Below are positions 36,465 to 45,064 of a stretch of DNA of 64,000 nt, one piece after another (within the stretch, counting starts at the first letter, position 1; each line of letters opens with the position of its first letter). The notes beneath the pieces are model-generated. The model was given only the letters and a program-made list of their open reading frames with translations, was not told the DNA's origin and ran no database searches. A program made the position numbers and the translations under genes. The DNA comes from JAYOEY01 sp038116945 (lineage in GTDB: Bacteria; Pseudomonadota; Alphaproteobacteria; MPNO01; UBA2964). The stretch spans positions 248,001 through 312,000 of the forward strand of contig JAYOEY010000002.1 in assembly GCA_038116945.1 (NCBI GenBank), read 5' to 3'.

Positions 36465-39400
36465 ATGGCGTTCCCGACACATTCGTTGCACAGGTTCCGG
36501 ACGCTCGTGATTCTTGTGGCGCTCGTCAGCTGCGCCTGGATCGCCGCCTGCGTGATCTTTATTCAACGGACCATCGGGTGGGGCGAAATTTTTCAGCTTC
36601 TCCCGCACGAGATAGGCATGGTGCTGGGCGTCGTGTTGCTGCCGATCGCGCTGGTCTGGATGGTGGTCGCGTTCGCCGGCCGGGTCGATCGGCTGAAAGA
36701 CGCTACCGACGCTCTGCGTCGGGACCTCGAGAGGATGACCTATCCCGCCGAGGGCGCCGAGGCGCGGGTTCAGGAAATCGCGGATTCGCTTCGGCGGCAG
36801 GCGCAGGACCTGTCGGCCGTTTCCGAGCGTGCGGTCTCCCAGGCGCAGTATCTGCATGACGGGCTGCACCGGCAGACCGAACAGCTCGACCAGGTCGCCG
36901 CCCGGTTGTCCGAGCGCGCCAGCACCGTCCACGAGGCGGTCGAAAAGCAGATCAGCGATCTCGATACCGTTTCCGCGACCATTCTCGGGAAACTCCAGGA
37001 AACCGGCGAGGCGTTCGAACGCCAGATCGAAGCGATGGGACCCGGCGCCGAAGCCGCCGCCGAACGGCTGCGCGGTGCAGCGGATGCGGTCCGCAACCAT
37101 GCCGACACCGTCCTCGACAGTTTCGGCGAAATCACGGCCGGCATGGAAGGGGTCTCGGACACGATCCAGCAGCACAGCGATGCGGTCGCGGAGCGCTCAG
37201 GAGACGCCATTGCGCGGATCGAGGATGTCGGCGATGCGCTGCAGCGTCACGCCGACAGCCTTAATTCGGCAGCCGAAGAGGCGCTGGAGCGCGCGCGCAA
37301 GCTGGGCGATACGTTCCGTCAGCAGTCGGTAACGCTGGTCGCCGCGCTCAAACAGTCGGTCAATTCGATCGACGACGTGTCCGACAATTTCCGGCAGCGC
37401 ACCGACCAGCTGATGGATGGCGCGCGAAAGACCATCGGCCAGGTGCATGAAACGGTGGAATCGTTCCGGGCGGAGTCGTCTTCTCTGGCCGATTCCGCTG
37501 ACCGGACAATGGAGCGAATTCGCAGAATCGGCGAGGAAATCGGCGCGAAACGCGCTGATTTTGCCGAGGAAGCGGAAAAACTCAGCGCCATCGCCGGCGA
37601 AAAGATCGCCGAAGCCGGCGCCCATGTGCTCTCGCAATCCGATGCCATCGCCAATGCGTCGGAGCGCGCCATCGCCAGGACCCGCGAACAGATGGCGGCC
37701 CTGTCCGAAGCGCTGGCGATGCAGTCGTCCGAAATTGCCGAGGCGCAGGCCGCCGCCGGGAAACGGGCGCAGTCCGATCTCGCGGCCCTGACGGACTCAT
37801 TGCGCCGCCATGCGGAAGAAACGTCCGCGATCGCGCAGGATGCGGGCGCCCAGGCGATCGGGAAGGTCGAAGACGTCGGCGATACGTTCCGGCGCCAGTC
37901 GCAGCGCATGACGGAGGAAATAGACCGCCTGTCCGACGTCATGACCAGCCGGGCCGAGGATCTCGGTGCGATCCTTGCGCAGCATGGCGAAGCGCTCAAT
38001 CGCGCTTCGGAGGATGCCGGCGAGAACGTTCGGCTGCGTGCCGATGACGTTGCCGCGATGCTCAAGGAGCAGCTCGCCAATTTCGAAAAGATCGCCGAGG
38101 CCGCCGCCGCCGCGGTGGCCGATCGTTCGCGCGATGTCCAGAACACGCTGCGGCGCCATGCCGAGGAAAGCGCCGGAATCAGCAGCGAGACGGTCAACCG
38201 TACGCTGACGCGGCTCACCGAAATCAGCCAGCAGCTTCGTCTTGAGAGCGAAGCGCTGAGCACAATGTCGTCCGATGTCGCCGAAACCGTAGCGCAGCGC
38301 ATCGCCACCATGGATGAGGCCGTCAGGTCCGAATGCGACCGGGTCGTGGAGGTTACCAACAGGGCGGTTCAGGCCGTTCTCGACAAATCGGAAGAGGTAT
38401 CGGAAGCGGTCCGGCGCCAGACGGACGAATTCGCGGCGGCGTCCGAAAAAACCGCGTCCCAGGCGGCAGCGCGGGTGCGCGTCATCGGCGCCGCGCTGGT
38501 CAAGCAGTCCGCCGATCTGGATGAGGTGTCGGAACGCGCCGCGTCCCGCGGGCAGGAAATCGGGGAGCTGCTCGGCCGCCGTGCAGCCGATCTGTCGACT
38601 GCTGTCGACAGCGCGATGCAGCGCACCTCGGCGGTCAGCACGGTTTTTTCGGAACAGTCCGAGAAGCTGATCAACGCCTCCGAACTGGCCGCCGGCCGGG
38701 CCGACCGCGTTCAGGCGCTGCTGACCGACCAGGCCGAGTCGCTCGACCGTGTCGCCGGACAGATCGCGCGCCGGGCGGAAGAAATCGGACGCGTCGCTGC
38801 GGCCGAGCTGCAAAGGCTGACGACCTTCGGCCTGCGCGCCGTCGAGCAGGCGGAAACGGCCGGCAAGTCTGTGGAGCAACGCCGGGTGGAGATGGAGGCG
38901 GCGTCGAAGGACACCATCGAAAACCTGACGACGGTGGGCAACGCGCTTCAGTCGCAGTCGCGCCAGATGGTCGAGGCGGCGACGCGTTCAGCGCAGCAGG
39001 TCGCCGGTGTCATCACCGCGCTCAAGGATGAAGCCGGTGCGCTCAGCACCTCGGGCGCCGTGGCCGAGGAGAGAGTGGAGTCAATCGGCCGCGTGTTCCG
39101 CCAGCAGGCGCAGGAGCTGGCGGCGGCTTCCGAACAGGCGGCGCGCCAGGTCGAATCGGTGCGACAGACCCTGCAGCGCCATTCCGGCGAAATGACCGGA
39201 ACGCTGGACCGCGCCGCGCAGCAGGCGGCGCAGATCGGCGCCGTGTTCGGCGAACAGGCGGCGGCGCTGATCCGTGCAGCGGAAGACGCGGAGACCCAGT
39301 CCCGCCTCGTGCGGCAGAATTCTCTCGATTCCCGGCGCGACATGTTCCTGCGGGCGTCGCGATTCGTGATCGAAGAACTTAATTCGACGGCCATCGACCT

Positions 39401-39707
39401 CAATCGCATTCTGGATGCACCCGGTTCGGAACGGCTGTGGTCGCGGCTCGCGAAGGGCGAGAGGGGCGTGTTCGTTCGGTCGATGTTGCAGGATGACGCC
39501 AAGCATGCGCGCGACATCATCCGCACCCGGTTTGCCGACGACGAGGATTTTCGTAAATACACCCAGCAATATCTCGATCAGTTCGAACGGTTGCTGAATG
39601 AAGCCAACGAGAGCGATCCGGAAAACCTGCTGAGCTCGACCTTCCTGTCCGCCGATATCGGCAAGCTCTATTTGCTGCTCGCGCGGTCCGTCGGCCGGCT
39701 TAACTGA
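36465..39707 (+). CDS. Two-TM giant coiled-coil protein with exact 25/29-residue repeats
   Basis: 1080 residues. Two transmembrane helices (about 12-33 and 47-70) anchor it. Residues 109-952 form an unbroken rod of 32 units: ten of 25 residues (109-358), eleven of 29 (359-677) and eleven of 25 (678-952), each starting with a hydrophobic residue and often reading L/F-R-x-Q/H-A/S. The 128-residue C-terminal domain (953-1080) has a different, globular composition. Units of 25 (7+7+11) and 29 (7+11+11) fit mixed heptad/hendecad coiled coils. It resembles TipN of Caulobacter in plan, not in detectable sequence. Start ATG 36465; longer starts reach into the HAD gene. Confidence 0.85.
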   Translation: MAFPTHSLHRFRTLVILVALVSCAWIAACVIFIQRTIGWGEIFQLLPHEIGMVLGVVLLPIALVWMVVAFAGRVDRLKDATDALRRDLERMTYPAEGAEARVQEIADSLRRQAQDLSAVSERAVSQAQYLHDGLHRQTEQLDQVAARLSERASTVHEAVEKQISDLDTVSATILGKLQETGEAFERQIEAMGPGAEAAAERLRGAADAVRNHADTVLDSFGEITAGMEGVSDTIQQHSDAVAERSGDAIARIEDVGDALQRHADSLNSAAEEALERARKLGDTFRQQSVTLVAALKQSVNSIDDVSDNFRQRTDQLMDGARKTIGQVHETVESFRAESSSLADSADRTMERIRRIGEEIGAKRADFAEEAEKLSAIAGEKIAEAGAHVLSQSDAIANASERAIARTREQMAALSEALAMQSSEIAEAQAAAGKRAQSDLAALTDSLRRHAEETSAIAQDAGAQAIGKVEDVGDTFRRQSQRMTEEIDRLSDVMTSRAEDLGAILAQHGEALNRASEDAGENVRLRADDVAAMLKEQLANFEKIAEAAAAAVADRSRDVQNTLRRHAEESAGISSETVNRTLTRLTEISQQLRLESEALSTMSSDVAETVAQRIATMDEAVRSECDRVVEVTNRAVQAVLDKSEEVSEAVRRQTDEFAAASEKTASQAAARVRVIGAALVKQSADLDEVSERAASRGQEIGELLGRRAADLSTAVDSAMQRTSAVSTVFSEQSEKLINASELAAGRADRVQALLTDQAESLDRVAGQIARRAEEIGRVAAAELQRLTTFGLRAVEQAETAGKSVEQRRVEMEAASKDTIENLTTVGNALQSQSRQMVEAATRSAQQVAGVITALKDEAGALSTSGAVAEERVESIGRVFRQQAQELAAASEQAARQVESVRQTLQRHSGEMTGTLDRAAQQAAQIGAVFGEQAAALIRAAEDAETQSRLVRQNSLDSRRDMFLRASRFVIEELNSTAIDLNRILDAPGSERLWSRLAKGERGVFVRSMLQDDAKHARDIIRTRFADDEDFRKYTQQYLDQFERLLNEANESDPENLLSSTFLSADIGKLYLLLARSVGRLN

Positions 39708-39738
39708 CACGCCACGTTCCACTGGTCGCAGATCCAAC

Positions 39739-40920
39739 GTGTACGCGCTCCTGCTGACCGTCTTTATCGATACCGTCGGGTTTGGCATCGTGCTGCCGCT
39801 GCTGCCCTATTACGCCGATCAATATGGCGCGGCGCCGGCTCTGATACCGCTTCTGGCGACGGTCTATTCCCTGACCCAGTTTCTGTTCGGGCCGTTCTGG
39901 GGACGGCTGAGCGACAGGATCGGTCGGAGGCCCGTCATTCTCGTGACGCTGGCGGGCATCGTCGCCGGCTATCTGTGGCTGGCGGCTGCAGGCTCTCTCC
40001 TGATGCTGCTTCTTGCCCGTGCCTTTACCGGCGCGATGGCGTCGAATGGCGGCGTACTTCATGCTTATGTTGCCGACGTAACCCCGGCGCAGGACCGTGC
40101 GAAGGGCATGGGCCGGATGGGTGCCGCGCACGGGCTGGGCTTCGTCATGGGACCGGCCCTGGGCGGTCTGCTGGCCGGCAACGACCCGGCCAATCCGAAC
40201 CTGCAATTGCCGTTTCTGGTCGCCGCAGGACTTTCCTTTCTGGCTCTGGCGCTAGCCTGGTTTCAGGTGCGCGAGTCGGTATCCGACGACACCAGGCGCG
40301 CCGCGCGGGAAAATACCGATGGACGGATTGCCGCCTTCCGCGAGGCGATAAGCCGTCCCCAGCTCGGGCTTCTGATGCTTGTCCTGATGATGACGCCCTT
40401 CGTCTTCGCGGGCGTCGAATCCGTTTTCGTCGTCTGGTCGAAGCACACGCTCGGCTGGGGAGCGACGGAGAACGGCTGGATCTATGCATTCATGGGCGTG
40501 GTTGCCGTGGGCATTCAGATGTTTGCGGTAGGCGCGCTCGCCCGCTGGATCGGCGAACATCGCGCGGTCCGGCTCGGCGCGGCGATGATTGGGGTCGGCG
40601 TCGTGATCCTGCCCTTCATGACCGGCTATGTCGGACTGTGCGCGGCTTTCCTTCTGATCGTCGGCGGCGTCTGCATCAACAACCCGTCGCTCAGCAGCAT
40701 CGTGTCGCAGCGCGTGCACCCCCACGAACGCGGCAGGATTCTGGGAATCTGCCAGTCCTGTTCGGCCTTTGCGCGCATTATCGGCCCGGTCTGGGTCGGT
40801 ATCGCCTGGGGCGCGCTGGGGCCGAGCTGGCCGTTTCTGTCGGGTGCGCTGGTCATGGCGCTGATGTTCGTGCTGGCGCTCAGGATCGAACCGGTCGCGA
40901 ATGCGGTCCACAAGGCTTGA
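39739..40920 (+). CDS. MFS transporter, TCR/Tet-like efflux pump
   Basis: A 393-residue 12-helix carrier. The signature of the drug:proton antiporter 12-TM group is visible as DTVGFGIVLPLLPYY in helix 1, GRLSDRIGRRPVI after helix 2, and GAAHGLGFVMGPALGG in helix 5. It probably exports a small molecule by proton exchange, but the substrate is unknown. GTG at 39739 is the first start in frame. It follows the coiled-coil gene by 31 bp. Confidence 0.85.
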   Translation: MYALLLTVFIDTVGFGIVLPLLPYYADQYGAAPALIPLLATVYSLTQFLFGPFWGRLSDRIGRRPVILVTLAGIVAGYLWLAAAGSLLMLLLARAFTGAMASNGGVLHAYVADVTPAQDRAKGMGRMGAAHGLGFVMGPALGGLLAGNDPANPNLQLPFLVAAGLSFLALALAWFQVRESVSDDTRRAARENTDGRIAAFREAISRPQLGLLMLVLMMTPFVFAGVESVFVVWSKHTLGWGATENGWIYAFMGVVAVGIQMFAVGALARWIGEHRAVRLGAAMIGVGVVILPFMTGYVGLCAAFLLIVGGVCINNPSLSSIVSQRVHPHERGRILGICQSCSAFARIIGPVWVGIAWGALGPSWPFLSGALVMALMFVLALRIEPVANAVHKA

Positions 40921-40942
40921 CGGCGGGCGGCTGGACGATTAA

Positions 40943-40964
40943 AAAGCCCGCTCTTTGGGGCTTT
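40943..40964 (+). terminator. Possible terminator between the MFS gene and rpmB
   Basis: AAAGCCC and GGGCTTT form a 7-bp stem with an 8-base loop 23 bp after the MFS stop, with a short TTT within the arm. It is a weak intrinsic terminator at best. Confidence 0.4.
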
Positions 40965-40993
40965 CCATAGCTTTTGACCAGACGGGTATCGAT

Positions 40994-41293
40994 ATGTCTC
41001 GGCGCTGTTCCATCACCGGCAAGGGCGTTCTCGCCGGCAACAACGTTAGCCACGCGCACAACAAGACGCGGCGGCGCTTTCTGCCCAACGTGCAGAACAC
41101 CTCCATGCTGTCCGATGCGCTGCGCCAGCCGGTGCGGCTGAAACTGTCGACCCGCGCGATCCGCACGGTGGAGAAGAACGGCGGCATCGACGCCTACCTG
41201 CTGTCGACCTCCGACGCCAAGCTGACGGAAGAAGCGGTCAAGCTGAAGCGCCGCATCAAGAAGGCGCAGCAGGCAGCCGACAGCGCTTCCTAA
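40994..41293 (+). CDS. rpmB: 50S ribosomal protein L28
   Basis: 99 residues, the usual alphaproteobacterial length. The start MSRRCSITGKGVLAGNNVSHAHNKT and RRRFLPNVQNTSM are L28 signatures, and it lacks the CxxC zinc pair of some bacterial forms. ATG at 40994 is chosen by comparison with the family N terminus. It is a single gene here, as often in alphaproteobacteria, and overlaps the J-domain gene's stop tail to tail. Confidence 0.95.
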   Translation: MSRRCSITGKGVLAGNNVSHAHNKTRRRFLPNVQNTSMLSDALRQPVRLKLSTRAIRTVEKNGGIDAYLLSTSDAKLTEEAVKLKRRIKKAQQAADSAS

Positions 41294-41910
41294 ACCTTTT
41301 CCGATTTCAGGGTTCTTAGTTCGTCGCAGCGGATCAGCGTCGAATAGGCTTGGTTGATCACTTTAAGCCGTTCTTCCGCATTGCGGTCGCCGCCATTGGC
41401 GTCCGGATGGTGGCGCTTGACCAGCTCCTTGTATCGTTCCTTGACTGAGTCGAGCGTGGTCGGCGCTTCGAGGTCCAGCGTGGCGAGCGCCTTGGCTTCC
41501 GGCGATTCGGGCCGTGGGCGCCAGCCGTTCCGCTCCGCCCCGTCCGGGGCGACGGGCCGGGCCTGGTCCCAGCTGTCCGGCCCGAAGGCGCCGAAATGAA
41601 CGCCCGGGCCGTTTCGATAGGCCCTGACGGCAGCGCCCAGCGCGCCCATCGGCCAGGTCGGGCGTTGCCAGGTGGTGTCGAACCGGATCTGCCGCTCGAC
41701 CTCCTCTTCGTTCATGCCGGCGTAATAGTTCCACTGCTTGTTGTAGGCCCGCACGTGGTCGAGGCAGAACCAGTAATAGCTGTCGAGGCTGCGCGTTTTG
41801 GGCGCCCGGTGTTCGCCCTCTTCGAGGCATCCCGGCGCATCGCACAGGCGGACGCCGTCGCGCTCTTTCGGCGCGCCGAGAATTTCGAAAACGGCGTTCT
41901 TGCGCTTCAT
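41290..41910 (-). CDS. J-domain (DnaJ-like) protein with C-terminal J domain
   Basis: A 206-residue protein. The J domain is at the C terminus (about 145-203) with the HPD triad in LVKRHHPDANGGDRNAEERLKVINQAYSTL, quoted in part. The N-terminal part has Cys-x4-Cys and a further CLDH, and Trp-rich segments (YYWFCLDH, NKQWNYYAG), which look like a small zinc- or substrate-binding unit. It should stimulate a DnaK-type Hsp70. This C-terminal placement is typical of alphaproteobacterial J proteins next to rpmB. Confidence 0.88.
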   Translation of the reverse strand: MKRKNAVFEILGAPKERDGVRLCDAPGCLEEGEHRAPKTRSLDSYYWFCLDHVRAYNKQWNYYAGMNEEEVERQIRFDTTWQRPTWPMGALGAAVRAYRNGPGVHFGAFGPDSWDQARPVAPDGAERNGWRPRPESPEAKALATLDLEAPTTLDSVKERYKELVKRHHPDANGGDRNAEERLKVINQAYSTLIRCDELRTLKSEKV

Positions 41911-41935
41911 GCGGATATCATGGCCGGTCGGGACG

Positions 41936-42490
41936 TCAGCTTCCAGTATAGAGATGCGGCCAGCGCTCCTTCACGACCGGCCCGTCGCTCGCCATGGTAT
42001 GGCAGGTGTCGATCTGATACGGGGCGTTGTCGGCGCGTTCGGCGGCTGCGCGATCCAGCTTGCCCGCCTCGCGCTTGACCGTTTTGAACCCGATCGTGCC
42101 GACCGGACGCAGCAGATCCACCATATGGATGCAGCCCTGCGCGCCGCCCAGAAGGTCCCTGATCTTGCGGTTCCAGCCCGGCCCGATGCGCACGCCTTTC
42201 AGCTTCTGGAAAGCGGCCTCGATGGCCGGGCAGACGGCGTAGGGAGTCGCATCCATGGCCGCGCCGACTTCGGTGATTTCGACATTTTCGTCGAGCGTGA
42301 GACGGATATTCATGTCGTGGATCGGTTCGTCCGGCGCGATCTCGCCCCTGAATTTATTGGGAATGGCGAAGGCCGCCGTATCGACCAGCCGTCCCTCGAC
42401 ATCCCACTGCCCGTCGCTTCGCCGATAGCTCGACACTTCGATGCGGCGGGTCTGGATCAGTTCGCGCTCAGCAGCCTGCGGCAGGGGCAT
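41936..42490 (-). CDS. DUF2889 domain protein
   Basis: 184 residues covering the whole DUF2889 domain. The pattern is LIQTRRIEVSSYRRSDGQWDVEGRLVDT near the N terminus (quoted in part: YRRSDGQWDVEGRLVDT), DEPIHDMNIRLTL in the middle and a GCIHMVDLLRP motif. The role of the family is unknown; it is often found near CoA-ester or ThDP enzymes. It follows the split decarboxylase genes by 87 bp and precedes the J-domain gene by 25 bp on the same strand. Confidence 0.78.
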   Translation of the reverse strand: MPLPQAAERELIQTRRIEVSSYRRSDGQWDVEGRLVDTAAFAIPNKFRGEIAPDEPIHDMNIRLTLDENVEITEVGAAMDATPYAVCPAIEAAFQKLKGVRIGPGWNRKIRDLLGGAQGCIHMVDLLRPVGTIGFKTVKREAGKLDRAAAERADNAPYQIDTCHTMASDGPVVKERWPHLYTGS

Positions 42491-42577
42491 GTCGGTTTTC
42501 TCCTAGTGATGGCCGTTCGGTCCGATGTGCATTTTAGAGGATCGCGGCACGACGCCCATCATGAAAAACCGGGATTG

Positions 42578-43159
42578 CTATTGCCTTAATCCGAGCCCCC
42601 TGAGCGCCTCGCGGAACTCTTCCCGGATTTTGGGGCCGTGCATCAGGCCATAGTCCTTGGGGTACGATTCGCCGGGCACGAATTTCAGATCGACGAATAC
42701 CGGTCCTTCTTCCTGCAGCACGCTGCCGATGCCGGTTCTGAAATCGTCCAGCTCGGAAAACGTATGGGTCTGGGCGTAGCCTGCCGCCTTCGCCATGCCG
42801 GCGAAATCGACCCGGTCCTGCGCCGGGATCGGGTGGCCGCCATTGGCTTCGTAGGTGCCGTTCTCGCACACGCAATGGATCAGGTTCTTCGGCGCCGCCT
42901 CGGCGATGGTGACGAGCGAGCCAAGGCTCATCAGCAGGCTCCCGTCGCCGTCCAGCACGATGATCCGCCGGTCCGGCCAGGCCAGCGCGAAGCCAAGCCC
43001 GTGCGGCCCTGTCAGCCCCATCGCGCCGGACGAAATGAAGTTCAGTGGGCTCGGCCGGATGCCCAGCCAGTCGAAGGCGGTGGTGTAGGCCGCCACCACG
43101 ATCTGGTCTTCGGCGATCTCGCCGGCCAGGACTTTCAGACAGTCGTCGCGTTTCATCAT
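42578..43159 (-). CDS. ThDP-dependent decarboxylase, C-terminal (beta) subunit
   Basis: A 193-residue protein corresponding to the ThDP-binding C-terminal half of sulfopyruvate/phosphonopyruvate decarboxylase-type enzymes. The cofactor motif starts LDGDGSLLMSLGSL and continues with N in CENGTYEANGG. The ATGATG start overlaps the alpha-subunit stop, so both halves are co-translated. The natural substrate is a 2-oxo acid, perhaps sulfopyruvate; the neighbours (FAH, cupin) do not fix it. ComD/ComE are the closest named relatives that I recognise. Confidence 0.82.
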   Translation of the reverse strand: MMKRDDCLKVLAGEIAEDQIVVAAYTTAFDWLGIRPSPLNFISSGAMGLTGPHGLGFALAWPDRRIIVLDGDGSLLMSLGSLVTIAEAAPKNLIHCVCENGTYEANGGHPIPAQDRVDFAGMAKAAGYAQTHTFSELDDFRTGIGSVLQEEGPVFVDLKFVPGESYPKDYGLMHGPKIREEFREALRGLGLRQ

Positions 43160-43698
43160 GGCGCTATCGGCATCCTGCCTATCAGCATCACGACCGGGCG
43201 CGATGTTTCGTAGGCCTTATCGATTGCGGGAACGATCTTCGGAATGTCGTCGTCGGATTCGATCAGCATGTGGTCCACGCCCATCACGTCGAGGATCGGC
43301 TCGATGATGCGGAGCCCGTAATGCTTCGACGCGGTGGGGCCGACGCCGGGTTCCTTGCTGAGGAGCCCGACCATCATGCAGATCGGCATTTCGTACTCGA
43401 CCGCGACGCCCCGCACCGCATTGATCGAATCCAGCAGCCCCGTGTACTGGAACAGGGCCAGCGCCCGCTGGTCGGCATAGGACAGCGCCGCGCAGATGGC
43501 GATGGTCTCGTCTTCCTCGCTGACCCTTACATGGCGCAGCTCCTGATCGGCGGCGATCGGGCGCAGCAGGCCTGCGGCGGTGGTCCGGTCGGGCACCGTC
43601 ACCACCGTGCCGATACCGGCCTGCTTGATCGCGGCGATAATTTTCGCGCCGTGCAGCTTTGCATCGACCGGCGCGATCAGTTCGGTTGCGTCGTTCAT
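43156..43698 (-). CDS. ThDP-dependent decarboxylase, N-terminal (alpha) subunit
   Basis: A 180-residue protein matching the pyrimidine-binding N-terminal domain of the same enzyme class, with VSEEDETIAICAALSYAD carrying the glutamate that activates ThDP and a typical GLLDSINAVRGVAVEYEMP helix. It needs the beta subunit encoded next to it. It begins 11 bp after the cupin gene and overlaps the beta gene by 4 bp. A transporter for the substrate is not seen. Confidence 0.82.
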   Translation of the reverse strand: MNDATELIAPVDAKLHGAKIIAAIKQAGIGTVVTVPDRTTAAGLLRPIAADQELRHVRVSEEDETIAICAALSYADQRALALFQYTGLLDSINAVRGVAVEYEMPICMMVGLLSKEPGVGPTASKHYGLRIIEPILDVMGVDHMLIESDDDIPKIVPAIDKAYETSRPVVMLIGRMPIAP

Positions 43699-43709
43699 CG
43701 CATGAGTCC

Positions 43710-44183
43710 TCAGCCGATCGGATCCATCCCGTCGGGCATCTTCGCATGGATCAGGATAAAGGCGACGATGCAGTCCTCCGGCCCCGGGTTGATCCAGTTA
43801 TGCATGGTGGCGCGCTGGACGACGATGTCTCCGGCGCTCAGATGGACCGTCTCGCCATCGTCGAGCTCCATGTCGAGCCTGCCCGACAGGATGATCGCAT
43901 AATCGATGCTGGCGGTGCGGTGGACCCGCGGGGCCACGCCCGGTTCGAACCGGCTGATCCGGCATACGCTGCCGTTTTCCACCGTGGTCTGCTGCACGTC
44001 GGCCGAGATGTCGTTGAGCGGGCCCATGTCGGGAACCAGCTCGTCGGTCGCCCAGATCACGGTCGAGGTCTGCCCCGGTCTCTTCGAGATCACGTTTTTC
44101 GAGATCTCGTCGATCAGGACGGTCGCCTTGCCGTCATCCGTGTGACCCGTCACGATCCTGCGGATATTGAATTCCTTCGCCAT
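43710..44183 (-). CDS. Cupin-domain protein
   Basis: 157 residues. One cupin barrel with FEPGVAPRVHRTASIDYAII and a second motif LSAGDIVVQRATMHNWIN. The motif 1 positions RVHRTASIDYAI hold one His and one Asp in place of the usual two His and Glu, so metal binding may be altered. ATG 44183 has AAGGGAACGGGC before it; the TTG at 44198 is less likely. It sits between the FAH-family gene (11-bp gap) and the decarboxylase alpha gene. Confidence 0.8.
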   Translation of the reverse strand: MAKEFNIRRIVTGHTDDGKATVLIDEISKNVISKRPGQTSTVIWATDELVPDMGPLNDISADVQQTTVENGSVCRISRFEPGVAPRVHRTASIDYAIILSGRLDMELDDGETVHLSAGDIVVQRATMHNWINPGPEDCIVAFILIHAKMPDGMDPIG

Positions 44184-44194
44184 GCCCGTTCCCT

Positions 44195-45061
44195 TCAAAA
44201 AGCGTTTTCATCCGATTCGTCGACGACCGGATTGCCGAGAATACCGATACCGGTGATTTCCATTTCGAGCAAATCCCCGGGTTCCAGATAGCGCGGCGGG
44301 TCGCGCCGGTGTCCGACGCCGGCCGGCGTACCGGTCGCGATCATGTCGCCCGGCTTGAGCACCGTCTGGTGCGAAAAATAGGATACCAGCATGGGCACAT
44401 CGGCGATCAGCCTGTCGACCGTCGAGTGCTGCATGATTTCGCCGTTGATGCGGGTTTCGACCACCGTGTCCGGCCACGGCGCGGCTTCGTCCTTCGTCAC
44501 CATGCAGGGGCCGCAGGCCCCGGTGCGCCAGAAGTTCTTGCCCTGAAAGACGCTGCGCTCGTACTGGTATTCGCGGATCGTGCCATCATTCAGGATGGTG
44601 TAACCGGCGACGTGATCCATTGCCTCGGAGAGGTCGACGCGGTGCGCGGTCTTGCCGATCACCACCGTGTATTCGACCTCGAAATCCAGCGTCTCGGAAA
44701 CGCTCGGCCGCACCAGATTCTGCCGGTGGCCGACGAGAGACTCGCGAAATTTCGCAAAGGCGCTGGGATACTGCTCGCCCGTGCGGCCGGTTTCCGCCCG
44801 ATGGTCGTGATAATTTACGCCGACGCAGAAGATATTTACCGCCTCCGCCGTCAACGGCAGAAATTCGACCGAGTCGGACGTAAAATCCGCAGCCTGCCCG
44901 TCGGTTTCCCGCCGCGCCAGATTCAGCGCGTCTCCCGCCAGCAAGGTTACAAGCGTCGGATAGCGGTCGCCGAGGCGGGCGGTCAGGTCGGCTATGCCGC
45001 CATCGTCGCGCAGGACGCCATAGCCGTCGGTTCCGCTTCGACGGTAGCTGCACAGTTTCAC
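44195..45061 (-). CDS. Fumarylacetoacetate hydrolase family protein
   Basis: A 288-residue FAH-family enzyme. Visible family features are VGVNYHDHRAETGR, the metal ligand region LDFEVEYTVVIGK, DGTIREYQYERS, GPCMVTKDE and ATGTPAGVGHRRDPPRYLEPGD (quoted in part: ATGTPAGVGHRRDP). These enzymes hydrolyse C-C bonds, hydrate or decarboxylate diketo or 2-oxo acids with Mg or Mn. The gene begins 3 bp after the CorC-like gene and precedes the cupin, so it is on the same message as both. Confidence 0.87.
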   Translation of the reverse strand: MKLCSYRRSGTDGYGVLRDDGGIADLTARLGDRYPTLVTLLAGDALNLARRETDGQAADFTSDSVEFLPLTAEAVNIFCVGVNYHDHRAETGRTGEQYPSAFAKFRESLVGHRQNLVRPSVSETLDFEVEYTVVIGKTAHRVDLSEAMDHVAGYTILNDGTIREYQYERSVFQGKNFWRTGACGPCMVTKDEAAPWPDTVVETRINGEIMQHSTVDRLIADVPMLVSYFSHQTVLKPGDMIATGTPAGVGHRRDPPRYLEPGDLLEMEITGIGILGNPVVDESDENAF

Positions 45062-45064
45062 GGG

